NCBI GenBank assembly: GCA_948099385.1
Contig: CANUEZ040000013.1
Coordinates: 496,001 to 560,000, forward strand
Direction: 5' to 3'
DNA from: Fasciola hepatica
Taxonomy: Eukaryota; Platyhelminthes; Trematoda; Plagiorchiida; Fasciolidae
DNA: 64,000 bases
The translations under genes were made by a program, and so were the position numbers. The notes under the pieces were generated by a model, which saw nothing but the letters and a program-made list of their open reading frames with translations, was not told the DNA's origin and ran no database searches. Positions 34,170 through 44,080 of the stretch are shown piece after piece (position 1 is the stretch's first letter; each line of letters opens with the position of its first letter).

Positions 34170-35114
34170 CCTTCGTTCGAACCGACGGAGTGTAATCACA
34201 GCTTTTTCCCGTGAACACTGGTGTTGCCGAATGTTCTGTACTTCCACCCACCATCTTTCTGCTTTTTACTAATGATCTCTCGTCCCTAACCACCAGTCTT
34301 AGTCACGCTTTTGCTGACGATCTAATCCTACACTCTTCCCTTTCGTATCCCACCTTTCGCCAAGCCGCCACCAATATCAGTCGTGACCGTTGTGTTCTCG
34401 TAACGTCGCCCAGTTCGGACCCCGGACAGATCTATTTGGTCTCCGAAAATCGTGTTCTTTTCAATGCTTCTAAAACATCCTCTCGCTCATTCTCCCTCAG
34501 AAACTTCGCCTGTTTACATTTTGACTCATTGCTCCTTCGTTCCTCCAATTCCACGTCTTTCTTATCCTTTTGATCTTCTCTCTGTCCAAGTCCTCATACA
34601 AATCTTCTCTTTTTTCTCGTGTTGCTCGCAAGAATGGTTCTCTTTCAGCGCCAGAAGTTTCTTTAAATCAACCCACCTCCTGCTACTGTTCAAGGCTCCA
34701 ATTCGTCCCACATCTAAACAATACTGTCACGTGTGGGGTGGAGCTTCGTCTGCTTTTTATCTTTTCTCAACCGGGTCCAGGTAAAAGCCTTCCGTCTGGG
34801 AGATGGCCCAGTTGTACTATTTAATTTGCAGTCGCTTTCCATTAGCCGTGCAGTTGCCCAACTGCCGTCTATATTACGGCAATAATTTGGGGTTCTGCTC
34901 CACCGTGTTTGCCTCGGCAGTTCCTCTTCCCATTATTTGTGAACGTCAGTCGCGATCACAGGCAGCTATTCATCCTTATCAGGTTTATGTCACTAGATCA
35001 CGGACCTCAACCTGTCTATCATCTTCGTCCCTTCTACCCCGGGAACAACCTTCCCCTCCGACTTTCAGCTCACCCACCATGATTCTCTTTTCAGAATCAG
35101 AATCAACAAACTGA
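34170..35114 (+). pseudogene. Jockey/CR1-type LINE reverse transcriptase, C-terminal half
   Basis: Plus-strand frames carry SQLFPVNTGVAECSVLPPT and LLFTNDLSS (block before the active site), SHAFADDLILHSSLSYP with the catalytic FADD intact, RVLFNASKTSS and, after shifts, ARKNGSLS, YCHVWGGASSAF and the C-terminal region to FRIRINKL at 35114. A LINE reverse transcriptase copies its RNA at the nicked target. The endonuclease and N-terminal palm are missing, so the copy is 5'-truncated. The family resembles the element at 41232-44080. Confidence 0.8.
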
Positions 35115-35540
35115 TTTTGACATGAGCTTCCCCCACAAATTCCTTTTACATGGTGTTTTCAAACTATGAGATTTATCACTTTACTGAAATTCTCTTTGTG
35201 TGGTAATTAGAAAAATGATAATTAAGAATACAGGAAGCAATATCAGTACCTCTCTGCACTCTACCTTTCACTGCATTCAAATAAACGGCACAGCCATATT
35301 TTTAACTCAGTAGGCAGAATAGTGGGATCCATATTCTGTTCTTTATGTACTTTCAAGTCACCGATTCCCTCAACTGCTGATCGTCACGCGCATTTGTCCA
35401 CTCTGAGGCAGTAATGCGGAACAGGACACCGTGAGGTAGACGCGTCCCCATGAAGCGTCGCCTATGCTACTTCTATTCGAGTTTGTATGGGTGGATTCAT
35501 TGAGAATGCGACATTCCAAACGTGAAGTACATTACATTAA
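35115..35540. other. No assigned feature; target duplication at its end
   Basis: Nothing recognised except CATTACATTAA at 35530-35540, the left copy of the PLE palindrome target duplication. Confidence 0.5.
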
Positions 35541-35682
35541 CTGTGAAAGTCATGATGTTAATAACACAGCTTTTTTGGTAGATGTAATACGTCTACGTTT
35601 CGGTTACCGTGGCTAACCTTTCTCGAAGCAATTTTGCAATCACATAACTGTGGGAACGTTCGCATGTCATTAGATTGTGTGG

Positions 35683-35685
<3 letters not shown>

Positions 35686-35737
<52 letters not shown>
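35686..35737. repeat. (GT)n microsatellite in left palindrome arm
   Basis: A GT run of 52 bp. Its counterpart is the CA run in the right arm. Confidence 0.98.
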
Positions 35738-35739
<2 letters not shown>

Positions 35740-36462
35740 TGAGTGCATGAGTGAGTGTGTGGACGTTCATTTGTGCGGTGGGTGAGTGATTCGTTGTCTT
35801 TCACACTATACGTATCGACGGTGGCGGGGTCAATTAACGTCGTGACCTTTGGGATGCTTATTCGTCGGTGAGGTTAGGGCTGTCCAAATCTCGGAAATCT
35901 CGACCCCGTCATTGCGGTGCTTAATGACAAAGCTTCAGTATACTTCCGTTCAGTACACGTTCTGAATCCGTGTTGGAGTATTTTTGTGTTTTCGTAGTCC
36001 ATGCTGTGACCTTCTGCTTCGGCTTGAAGAGCGATGGCTGATTTACGCTCCAGTTTTGCTAAGGCTGTCTTGGTAGAAGGTCTGCATTTTGCTTTTCTTT
36101 TTTTTCTTCCTTTTTTGCAGACCTGCTAACAAGACGGTCTTAGCAAAACTGGAGCGTAAATCAGCCATCGCTCTTCAAGCCGAAGCAGAAGGTCACAGCA
36201 TGGACTACGAAAACACAAAAATACTCCAACACGGATTCAGAACGTGTACTGAACGGAAGTATACTGAAGCTTTGTCATTAAGCACCGCAATGACGGGGTC
36301 GAGATTTCCGAGATTTGGACAGCCCTAACCTCACCGACGAATAAGCATCCCAAAGGTCACGACGTTAATTGACCCCGCCACCGTCGATACGTATAGTGTG
36401 AAAGACAACGAATCACTCACCCACCGCACAAATGAACGTCCACACACTCACTCATGCACTCA

Positions 36463-36464
<2 letters not shown>

Positions 36465-36514
<50 letters not shown>
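36465..36514. repeat. (CA)n microsatellite in right palindrome arm
   Basis: A CA run of 50 bp, mirror of the GT run at 35686-35737; the lengths differ by about one unit. Confidence 0.98.
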
Positions 36515-36517
<3 letters not shown>

Positions 36518-36554
36518 CCACACAATCTAATGACATGCGAACGTTCCCACAGTT

Positions 36555-36618
36555 ATGTGATTGCAAAATTGCTTCGAGAAAGGTTAGCCACGGTAACCGA
36601 AACGTAGACGTATTACAT
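36555..36618 (+). ncRNA. Hammerhead-like remnant in the PLE 3' region
   Basis: GGTTA and TAACC form a helix II-like stem around GCCACGG, followed by GAAAC, a short stem ACG/CGT and the triplet GTA. ATGTGA (36555-36560) can pair with TTACAT (36613-36618) as helix I. The CTGATGA half of the core is not intact (TTCGAGAA stands there). PLEs are known to carry hammerheads, so this is read as a decayed one. The left arm has the same at 35582-35645. Confidence 0.45.
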
Positions 36619-36735
36619 CTACCAAAAAAGCTGTGTTATTAACATCATAACTTTCACAATAAAAACAACACATGGCGCATCGAATTTTCGGTACACTCCT
36701 TACGCCGTCTGGTCCGGAAATTCGCATTACATTAA

Positions 36736-37493
36736 TATTACTAGTCTTGTCGAACATTGGACATCATAAACATCAGAAGCTAACGGAAGCAGTCCACGAG
36801 TAGGTTCAATATCTCGACCATGAAAAGAGTGATCAAACTGCGGTGAAGTTGACAGAACACCCCCCCCCCCTCCCCCTCCAGTTTCAGTAGAAACCCATAT
36901 CAGTGTCGTGAATACTCCTATCCAGTACGGGTTTCGTGAAGACTTCGGAATGTATATGCTAACCTCTAGCGATTGGTTTCCATCATTTAACACGTTGCCG
37001 TTCAAGTAGGTGACCTTGAATTTTCAGCAACCGTTGTTGCATCATGAAAAACAATAGGCTACGTCGAAGTGTTTTTGAACTTGAATAGGCAGATCTCACA
37101 ACCAATACATAATTTAACATTGTGGGGACCAGCGGCGCTTCCCTAACCATTTGAATCTAGCAACTCCGACAGACTGAACATTTCAGGGACGATTCACGTG
37201 AGACAGTGTTGATTGTTTGGATGTTCACTCAAGTATGACAGCTTTTTTCGGTGCATTTAAAGAGATCATGGAAGTCAGCAACGTAATATAACAAATATCT
37301 ATGATGCAACTGTTCACTTAACCGGCCATCATAATCATGTGACTTAACCTTGATTTTAATCTGGTGAAAATGTTATCAAAAAAAATGCTCATGGCGTTCT
37401 TTGTTATTTTCACCTTGTTCAGCATACGGTCTTATAATTGGCTTATAAACTGTCCTTATAAGGAACGTCTCAGAGGGCATGCATCTTCTTAGT
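36736..37493. other. No assigned feature; possible poly(A) signal for the IQCG-like gene
   Basis: A C-rich run lies at 36860-36878. On the minus strand ATTAAA at 37360-37355 lies 130 bp past the stop of the gene at 37494 and could be its poly(A) signal. Confidence 0.4.
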
Positions 37494-38570
37494 TTAGCCT
37501 TTTTTCTTTTTTCCACCTTTCCTGCCTTTTTTCTTCTTACGTGTACGAATTCCGCGCATCTCGATAATTGCACGCCACCAGGACTGGATTTGTACTACGG
37601 CTAAGATGAACTTTTTCGCATATTCTTCGCGCAGTTGAATCCCTTCTTTCTCGCGTTCATCGGCCAAGCAGATCGCGTCACATTCGTTGTATTGTTTGAC
37701 CAACTCGGCATGCAATGTTTTTTTCTCTTCCAGTTTTGCATTTATCAGTTTCACTTTTTCTGCCAATACCGCAGAGTGTTCATTTATGGGAACAAATTCT
37801 GCTAGGGTGCTTCGTTTGGCTATGCACGTGTACAGCCAAGTATTAGTCTCCTCGGCCACACGGGTGACTTGAGCGATAACCGCTTTGGCATTCTCTACGC
37901 GATTATTCAACTCCTTCATCTCACTATTCTGACGACCGACTTCTTGTTGTAACCTCATTGCGTATTCCTTCGATTTGTATTGCAATGTCATGGCGGCCAT
38001 TTCTCGTAATTCTTGAAACTCGTGTTTCAGATTTTCAATCGTATTTGTGTATTCCATTGTGTCGTTTTGGATTTCTCGTTGCAACAGTTGAACATCTTCT
38101 TGTAAAAGAGCTAGACTTTTCTCTTTTTCAGCTGCTGAACTTACGAAAGTTTCCAGTTTTTCTAGCTCAGCTTGTTCCTGATTGCAATATTTTTCCAGGG
38201 CAGTAATTGTCCCCGTCTCGTCAATCTCCAATAGAAGTGCCTTCAAAGTGGCCGCGACACGGGATACGATTTCCAAATATTTTACGTGAATACTTTCTTC
38301 GTCATTCAGTTTTCGGAACGTCCCATCGGGAAGCTCCAAATAATCTTCTTTTCTGGCTTTTTCGTACCGCAATAAAGTTTGAAAGAAGATCTTATTCAGT
38401 TCCGTTAGCAGTGTGTCTGTATTGGCCTGTGGGCATCGTGATCCCAATGCATTTTGTTCAGGGAAATTTTGTTTGCCAATATTCACAAGAAGATCAACTT
38501 CACGGCATGCATCGCTAAACACAGCCAACAGGGCTAGACATTCTGATGGAGTGAATAACTGTTGGCTCAT
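37494..38570 (-). CDS. IQCG: Dynein regulatory complex subunit 9-like protein (IQ domain-containing G)
   Basis: A single uninterrupted 358-codon frame, the longest in the window. In the family, DRC9/IQCG is a subunit of the nexin-dynein regulatory complex that links outer doublets in motile cilia and flagella and binds calmodulin. What is visible: an N-terminal block (LALLAVFSDACREVDLL) like the family start, a long predicted coiled coil (about residues 120-320; LQEDVQLLQREIQND, ENLKHEFQELREMA), an IQ motif (VVQIQSWWRAIIEMRG, residues about 325-339) and a lysine-rich tail (KKKKGRKGGKKKKG). Vertebrate proteins are about 80 residues longer at the N-terminus. The ATG directly follows CTCTCTCATCCTAG, a splice-acceptor-like run, so an upstream exon or spliced leader is possible. 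No neighbour suggests co-regulation. The absence of introns could also mean an old retrocopy, though the frame is intact. Confidence 0.8.
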   Translation of the reverse strand: MSQQLFTPSECLALLAVFSDACREVDLLVNIGKQNFPEQNALGSRCPQANTDTLLTELNKIFFQTLLRYEKARKEDYLELPDGTFRKLNDEESIHVKYLEIVSRVAATLKALLLEIDETGTITALEKYCNQEQAELEKLETFVSSAAEKEKSLALLQEDVQLLQREIQNDTMEYTNTIENLKHEFQELREMAAMTLQYKSKEYAMRLQQEVGRQNSEMKELNNRVENAKAVIAQVTRVAEETNTWLYTCIAKRSTLAEFVPINEHSAVLAEKVKLINAKLEEKKTLHAELVKQYNECDAICLADEREKEGIQLREEYAKKFILAVVQIQSWWRAIIEMRGIRTRKKKKGRKGGKKKKG

Positions 38571-39982
38571 CTAGGATGAGAGAGCTGGCCTACGGTTCGC
38601 TCTGACCGAGGTGGACGGGGCGGTCAACTAGAGGATGGACTCCACACATCTATGAAAATTTTGAAATTACAGCAATGCACATCACGTGATCATTACTTGA
38701 TCTAGGTGGAATGATTGTGTGTGAATTAGAACCACGATCTCAAGCGTAGGAGAATTGAGCTTGATAGAAAGAAGGAGATTACCGTTTGATTTTCTAGCTT
38801 CAGTGAGTCTGATAAACCAAAAGCGAAAGAAGAACAGTACTCTGTTATCATTGGTCATAGGATCGAGTACAAATAGCAAAAAGCATAATGAAAACCTATG
38901 CACAAACTCTTCGCGAATAAATTTCTAAAACTGTAAGGTGACATATCACTGATCCCAGTAGGCAAAATTGGCTTAAAATGGTTCAGAAATAGTCCCCGTT
39001 GAAACAGCTCTGAGACTTTCTGAGGAACATTTTTGAACCCAACCGACTATGCAGCATCTTTTATTCTTCACTTTCAAATTTCGTCAAGCGGTACTAGATT
39101 ATTTGATCTTAAGCTCTTATAGATCTCTGTTTGAGTAAAGAACACGATATATAAAAAACCCATCTGCAAGTGGTACAGTCCACGTGCTCACCGGTACAGA
39201 ATATCCTTAGAAACTTTAGTATTTCTGAAAGAAGGAAAAGTATACTTCCATATTTTAGACTAAACTTAAGGTGACCGACATAATTCTTCAACTTATACGA
39301 CAATAAGATTGGTTTCCTAAGGTACCATTTTGGGACTAGATGCTCTCTTTGTGTTGACCTGTCTGAAAAACCGCATTATTTTTCAATAAAGTGAAATTGG
39401 ATAATCATATTTCTACCCTTCTAAATCTGGTGATATGATAGACTTCGTCTGAAACTGCACATTGAAAATTGGTTCCCCGCGGGACCTTTTAGAACAAAAA
39501 CACACTCCCGTGCCGACTGAGGTTTATCAGCCTGTAAGTATCCGCGACTTAAGTCTTTTCATCCCAGCCATTCACGCACTTTGGTACATTATTTTTTCAT
39601 AAGTAAACCCGTTTCACTGTACATACATACGTGAAAGCATAGACACCAAGACTATCACAGGATCGGAAGTGAAACCCAATTGGTTCTTCTGATTTACACA
39701 CAGACGGTGAGTGTATGAGATCAAATAATTACGAAAGAAGACTCCGTCGTTTATCAGTACTGTGCATTTTTATTACACTAAATGATTTTCAGTAACAGAG
39801 GTACACCCCACAGTCAAAAGGAACTTCAAAGGGGGATAGGTGGGGAACATTCAAGTGAGATCCAGACTGTTGACTCTGCTTTTGGAGACAGATGGCCTGT
39901 AAGTGTCTGGAAATATGGAAAGTGGGAGTGTTCCAAAGCCTTGCAGTCCCTGGAATAAAATAAGACAGAAATACAGAAAACA
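38571..39982. other. No assigned feature; upstream region of the IQCG-like gene
   Basis: The splice-acceptor-like CTCTCTCATCCTAG (minus strand) abuts the gene at 38571-38584. No further exon with family resemblance was found in 38600-39980. Confidence 0.4.
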
Positions 39983-41108
39983 GTATGTGGCAAACAGATC
40001 TGTCTTTCGGTACTTCACATCAGGCCAATACAGTACACGAATGGATCTCTTTGTAAAATTAGTAAAGTTAGTAAATAGTCCAGTGTAATCACAGGAATTC
40101 CCAATAGCAACTGTCAGGTTGAAGATATTGCATTCGTGTGGACAATTCCGCCACTGGTTTCACCGACTGCGTGTGTTTGCTTCATTATCTTGTCGATCTT
40201 TGGCCAGGGAAGAAGCTGTGCCTTGACAAACTGTTTTTGCCAACACTAGATTGGTCGACGCAATCTGTTGGCCGTCTTCTCGGCTGTGGATAGGATTCGT
40301 TGTCTGACACCTATGGAGCGGCTTTGTGACACTCAATAGATGACCTTGAACTCTCCGTCCCGTGTTAGCTGCCCCCCCCCCCTCCCCCCCTTCCCCGTAT
40401 CGATCACATGGCCCAAGATCGCACTGGTTACGATTTTGTGGATTCCTTTCTCGGGCCAACAAGAGTAACGCTCATGAGTTGGCTCAGACAGACACCTAGT
40501 TCTTCCTCCCATATATTCCGCTCCATAAGAACGCAAATAAGAGTATACACAAAATGAGGTCGAATGGCTTGGTAGTCTGCCTTTGAGTCTCAATCGCAAT
40601 ACGGACTGTTGTTAAACGAGATCCTAATTTTCGCGGCGCTGAAAGTGTTTGCTACCGCACGCCATAGCCTACGGCTCAGCGTTTCAGATGCCACGTCTCC
40701 TTTAATTTCCATGTTTATGTAATTTGGCTTTTTCGGGACATTTGGGCATTTGGGCCGAGAGACAATGTCCATTCGTTGTCGGATGAAATCCTCTGGATAT
40801 TCATTTTCTCGCAATGCGTTGCAGATTGTTTCTATAGCTTCTGAAGGTCTGTTTTCAGAGCATACCTGACGCGCCCTGTAGATAAGACATCGCCAAAGGT
40901 CGACAAGATAATGAAGCAAACACACGCAGTCGGTGAAACCAGTGGCGGAATTGTCCACACGAATGCAATATCTTCAACCTGACAGTTGCTATTGGGAATT
41001 CCTGTGATTACACTGGACTATTTACTAACTTTACTAATTTTACAAAGAGATCTATTCGTGTACTGTATTGGCCTGATGTGAAGTACCGAAAGACAGATCT
41101 GTTTGCCA
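39983..41108. mobile_element. Penelope-like element with inverted 3' ends
   Basis: 39983-40206 and 40883-41108 are inverted repeats of about 225 bp with very few differences. Between them the minus strand encodes the thumb of a PLE reverse transcriptase (YRARQVCSENRPSEAIE, LRENEYPEDFIRQRMDIV) and a degenerate endonuclease. Both arms correspond to the 3' end of the element, so two 3' ends face outward and the short partner is reduced to its last 225 bp. No target duplication is evident. A C-rich run at 40372-40395 interrupts the endonuclease. Confidence 0.75.
40206..40958 (-). pseudogene. PLE reverse transcriptase thumb and GIY-YIG endonuclease
   Basis: The frame at 40880-40593 gives the thumb/linker (LRENEYPEDFIRQ, ETLSRRLWRAVANTFSAAKI), aligned in order with the element at 10310-11901. 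Next, in a shifted frame, FCVYSYLRSYGAEYMGGRT is a corrupted GIY-YIG start, with GHVIDTG and EFKVIY. A further shift gives HSREDGQQIASTN and ASSLAKDRQD near the C-terminus. The catalytic reverse transcriptase palm is absent (5' truncation). It cannot encode a working enzyme. Confidence 0.8.
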
Positions 41109-41231
41109 TATGCCGTTTTCTAAAATATCTGATCATAGGAGTTTCCATGATTCGAAATAAAAAGTTCGACATCTAGGAACAGAACTGATACTGGTGACTG
41201 GTCGCTTGCATACGAGATGAACGAGAGAAAG

Positions 41232-42685
41232 TCATACGAAGGGGAATGGCCGAAGCGAGTTCGGATGAACAAAACCGAAATAATAGCGGTATAAAAGAGA
41301 CAGCGAAGCAACGTCCCGGCGACGGGCAAGTGGTTGTAGAGTGGAGGTCAGGGAGGGAACACTGACTGATCGGACTGCCATTATTTGAACATGATCAAGA
41401 AGAGAAAGTGTGGTAGAAGAAGCTCCACCCCATACACAACTGCAGTTTTCAAGGATCGGCTGGATTTGAGCTTTGTAAAAAAGGGAGGTGAGCGGTTGTA
41501 AAAAGCGTCTAACACGGAATAGAAAACCATCTTTGCTTGCAGCGCTGGAGGCAAGCTTCGGAAGCTTCCGAGAAACTTCGTCCACCAATCCGTAGATATT
41601 ACTTAAATTACAAATGACAACTTGCGATTACGATCTCATCGTTCTTGAGGTTAGCTGTGTTTAACCCACATAGAACTACCAGTAAACTACCGTTGTCGTT
41701 CCTGACTGGACTCTCCGAAAAGGAGCTTCTACTCACAATGCTGATACACAAATTGGACTTTTGTGAAGAGATGAATTTATGGATAAGCCCGGTAAGGAAA
41801 GTGGCCCTGTGGAGCGAAGGGCAGTCGAGTCGAAATTCAGATGATGAGGATAAGAGAGACGTTTAAGTGAAACAGAAAGGAGAGAAGTTTCTAAATCATC
41901 GAACCGGACATGGTTGGTGGAACCCCAAGCAGGGATTTGATCTAGATCAAAAGCAAGAGATGCATTAAGAACAGAACGATTGTGATTGACGTTCGTGGTG
42001 GTCCGGTGAGTGATAACATAGGGAAGGGAGCAATAGAGAGTGGCATGATCTGCAAAACAGAGAAGATGGAAGATCATTGATACAGAGGAAACGGGGTGGG
42101 CGCAAGTATGGAACCTTAGGAAACACCGGCATTCACAAGGAACGGCTGAAATAGAGCCCCATTGACTCGGACGGAGATGATTATTTTGCTGAGAAAACAT
42201 GACATCCAGCAAACAAGAACCGAAGGGAACCCGAACGAAGAAAGTTTCTACAGTAGACTCGGCCGAAGGCTTTCGAGCAGTCCAGCGAGACCATGTGAGT
42301 TTCCCCGTGGTTATCGGGTGGGCTAGTGGATCTCCCGTAGAACGACGCGGGTGGAATCCATATTGACAATCACTCAGCAGACTTTCACGTTTAAGGAGCG
42401 GACGCAGCTGGTCGGACATAAAGGTTTCAAAAAGTTTCAGAAGCGTGGAAGTGAGAATGATGGGACGGTAGTTGTTGTGGTCATAAAGGTCACCATGTTT
42501 CGGGATAGAAAAATAATGCTACTCTTCCACGAATATGGGAAAGTTTCTTGACTGAGAGAAGAAAGGAATTGACGACTTAAGATGGGGGGAGGTAACTCTG
42601 GGACAAATATTTTAAGGACGATAGACGGAGTGCCGTCGTTTGGAAACACTCTACGCAGAACTTGATTGACCTTCCTGGTAGTCAT
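41232..42685 (-). pseudogene. LINE reverse transcriptase with damaged active site
   Basis: The blocks are GTPSIVLKIFVPELPPP and ETFPYSWKSSIIFLS (42685-42437), LLSDCQYGFHPRRSTGD and HMVSLDCSKAFGRVYCRN in alternate frames (42419-42181), HLLCFADHATLYCSLPY (about 42040), SKDGFLFRVRRFLQPLT and NCSCVWGGASSTTLSLLDH (41588-41232). The catalytic FADD reads FADH, so the second aspartate is lost. The C-terminal domain is the best preserved, with 119 open codons. Confidence 0.85.
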
Positions 42686-43210
42686 AACTGGAAGAAAAAC
42701 GTGGCTGGGAACATGAGAGGAAGGCTAAGAAGTTAGGGCTGAGAGTTTGAGGCAAAACAGAAAGTAAAAATCCCGGCCTTATTGACAGGGTCGTATACCA
42801 AAGAACCAGAGGAATTGCAACTGGAAGGAAGTTGGAAGGACAGAAATTACGGGAAACTGCCCTTGCAAGAGGCCAGAATGATCGACTACCTGTGGCGGGT
42901 GGGGTTAGTCATGCGGCTTTGTGGAGTACGAAGTTTTCTATAGTTCTCTTTATTGGTGAGCGGTCATTTGCTCCTAGCTTGCACAAAACGGTATCCGGAT
43001 GTTTCGCTGGATGAGTGGCGCCATTGGTGGTACACTGGGTTTTTTAAACGAACAGTACGGTTGCAAGTGTGATTAAACCACGCAGAGGGCCAAGGGTGGC
43101 CGGGTTTGGGGAAATGAGGAATGTAAAAATGAACACCATGAAGAACCGTTTTAGATAAAATTAGAAACAGACACGGAAACACCGGACACAAAAGAACAGT
43201 CGTTCCAAGG

Positions 43211-43932
43211 TTACCAGGCCAGGAAGTCACGAAAACCATTCCAGTCAGCAGAAAAGTAACGATAAAAGTTGCGTCTAGAGTTGAGTGTTTGGATGGGATG
43301 AGAAAAACGAGTGTAAAATAAAAGAAGATAATGGTCCGATGGGCCCAGATGAGATCGGGAAGTGATAGTATAGAACGAAGAGGGAATGGATGTAAGTTTG
43401 AGGTCAAGAGTGTGTGGAATGTCGCCAATACGACCGGGTATGCGAGTGGGGAGGTCCACCAATTGGCAAATTATGTTTACCACAGCGGAAGCCCCGGCTT
43501 CAAGTCCCATGGAAGTGTTCGATGTGTGCAATAACCAATCCTTTTTGTGGACATGTAAATCAGCAGAAATGGTAATTTGGCAGTTGGGTCGTGTTGAAAT
43601 CAATGTCTGAAGGTAATAACTAAAAAATCATAGAGTCATTGCTGTGGATGAGCAGCAAATAGTACAAAAATAATGGTTAAAAGAAGGGAACCGAATTTTC
43701 AGCCGAATAGATTGAAAGTCCCGGTCGGAAAAGTTAAGATGCGAAAGTCGACAGAAGGCGGAAGATTGGTGGGTATAGGCATAGACACCCGCTTCGGGCA
43801 AAAAGCAGGAGTGAAGTAGGTAGTTAGGAAATTGAAGACGACTTGTGTCTGACGAGGGAGAAATTCAGGTATCTGTGAAAAATGAGGTAACGGCGAAGCC
43901 AGACTGAAGAAAGTGATACACAGAGTCAACAT
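43211..43932 (-). pseudogene. LINE apurinic-type endonuclease
   Basis: Frames give PRQTQVVF and SMPIPTNLPPSV near the N-terminal active-site region and, from 43603, ISADLHVHKKDWLLH (the family DFNVHH.DWL motif with DFN changed to ADL), LPTRIPGRIGDIPHTLDL and RSHLGPSDHYLLL, where SDH is the catalytic histidine motif. This enzyme nicks the target to prime reverse transcription. The aspartate of the DFN motif appears altered, and frames are broken between halves. Confidence 0.8.
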
Positions 43933-44080
43933 TTTGATTCAAACCACGAATGTTAGTGGGGTTAGGGAGAGCTTGGTGCGATTTCTGAGAGTGAGTGTGC
44001 GCAGTGAGACGAGAACGATCATTCGTGTGATTTGTGAAGTTCATAATTGAGGAGAGACTCGGTGATTTAACCCTGGAACT

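Larger units (their letters stand above)
36117..36658 (+). pseudogene. Right palindrome arm: PLE nuclease C-terminal half
   Basis: The frame (36117-36325) encodes NKTVLAKLERKSAIAL and EGHSMDYENTKILQHGF, then RTCTERKYTEAL, matching the GIY-YIG C-terminal half seen at 22650-22927. It ends in a stop after GQP. The 5' part, with the GIY-YIG signature itself, is absent. The left arm (36085-35542) encodes the same on the minus strand. Confidence 0.6.
35541..36724. mobile_element. Palindromic Penelope-like insertion (head-to-head pair)
   Basis: 35542-36085 and 36117-36658 are near-identical inverted repeats of about 543 bp around a 31-bp pyrimidine-rich centre. Each arm reads outward through a nuclease C-terminal segment (KTVLAKLERKSAIAL, EGHSMDYENTKI) and a 3' untranslated part with a GT/CA microsatellite and a hammerhead-like remnant. 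CATTACATTAA flanks the unit at 35530-35540 and 36725-36735, so it was inserted once as a palindrome. The right arm has 66 extra bp before its duplication. The arms resemble the PLE at 22598-23237. Confidence 0.75.
41232..44080 (-). mobile_element. Jockey/CR1-type LINE, nearly full length, decayed
   Basis: Minus-strand order: endonuclease N-part (43932-43699), endonuclease C-part (43603-43211), reverse transcriptase fingers/palm (42685-41733) and C-terminal domain (41588-41232). Coding order and spacing are normal for a LINE of about 2.9 kb, but frames shift at least five times. There is no visible poly(A)-like tail after 41232. Confidence 0.8.
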
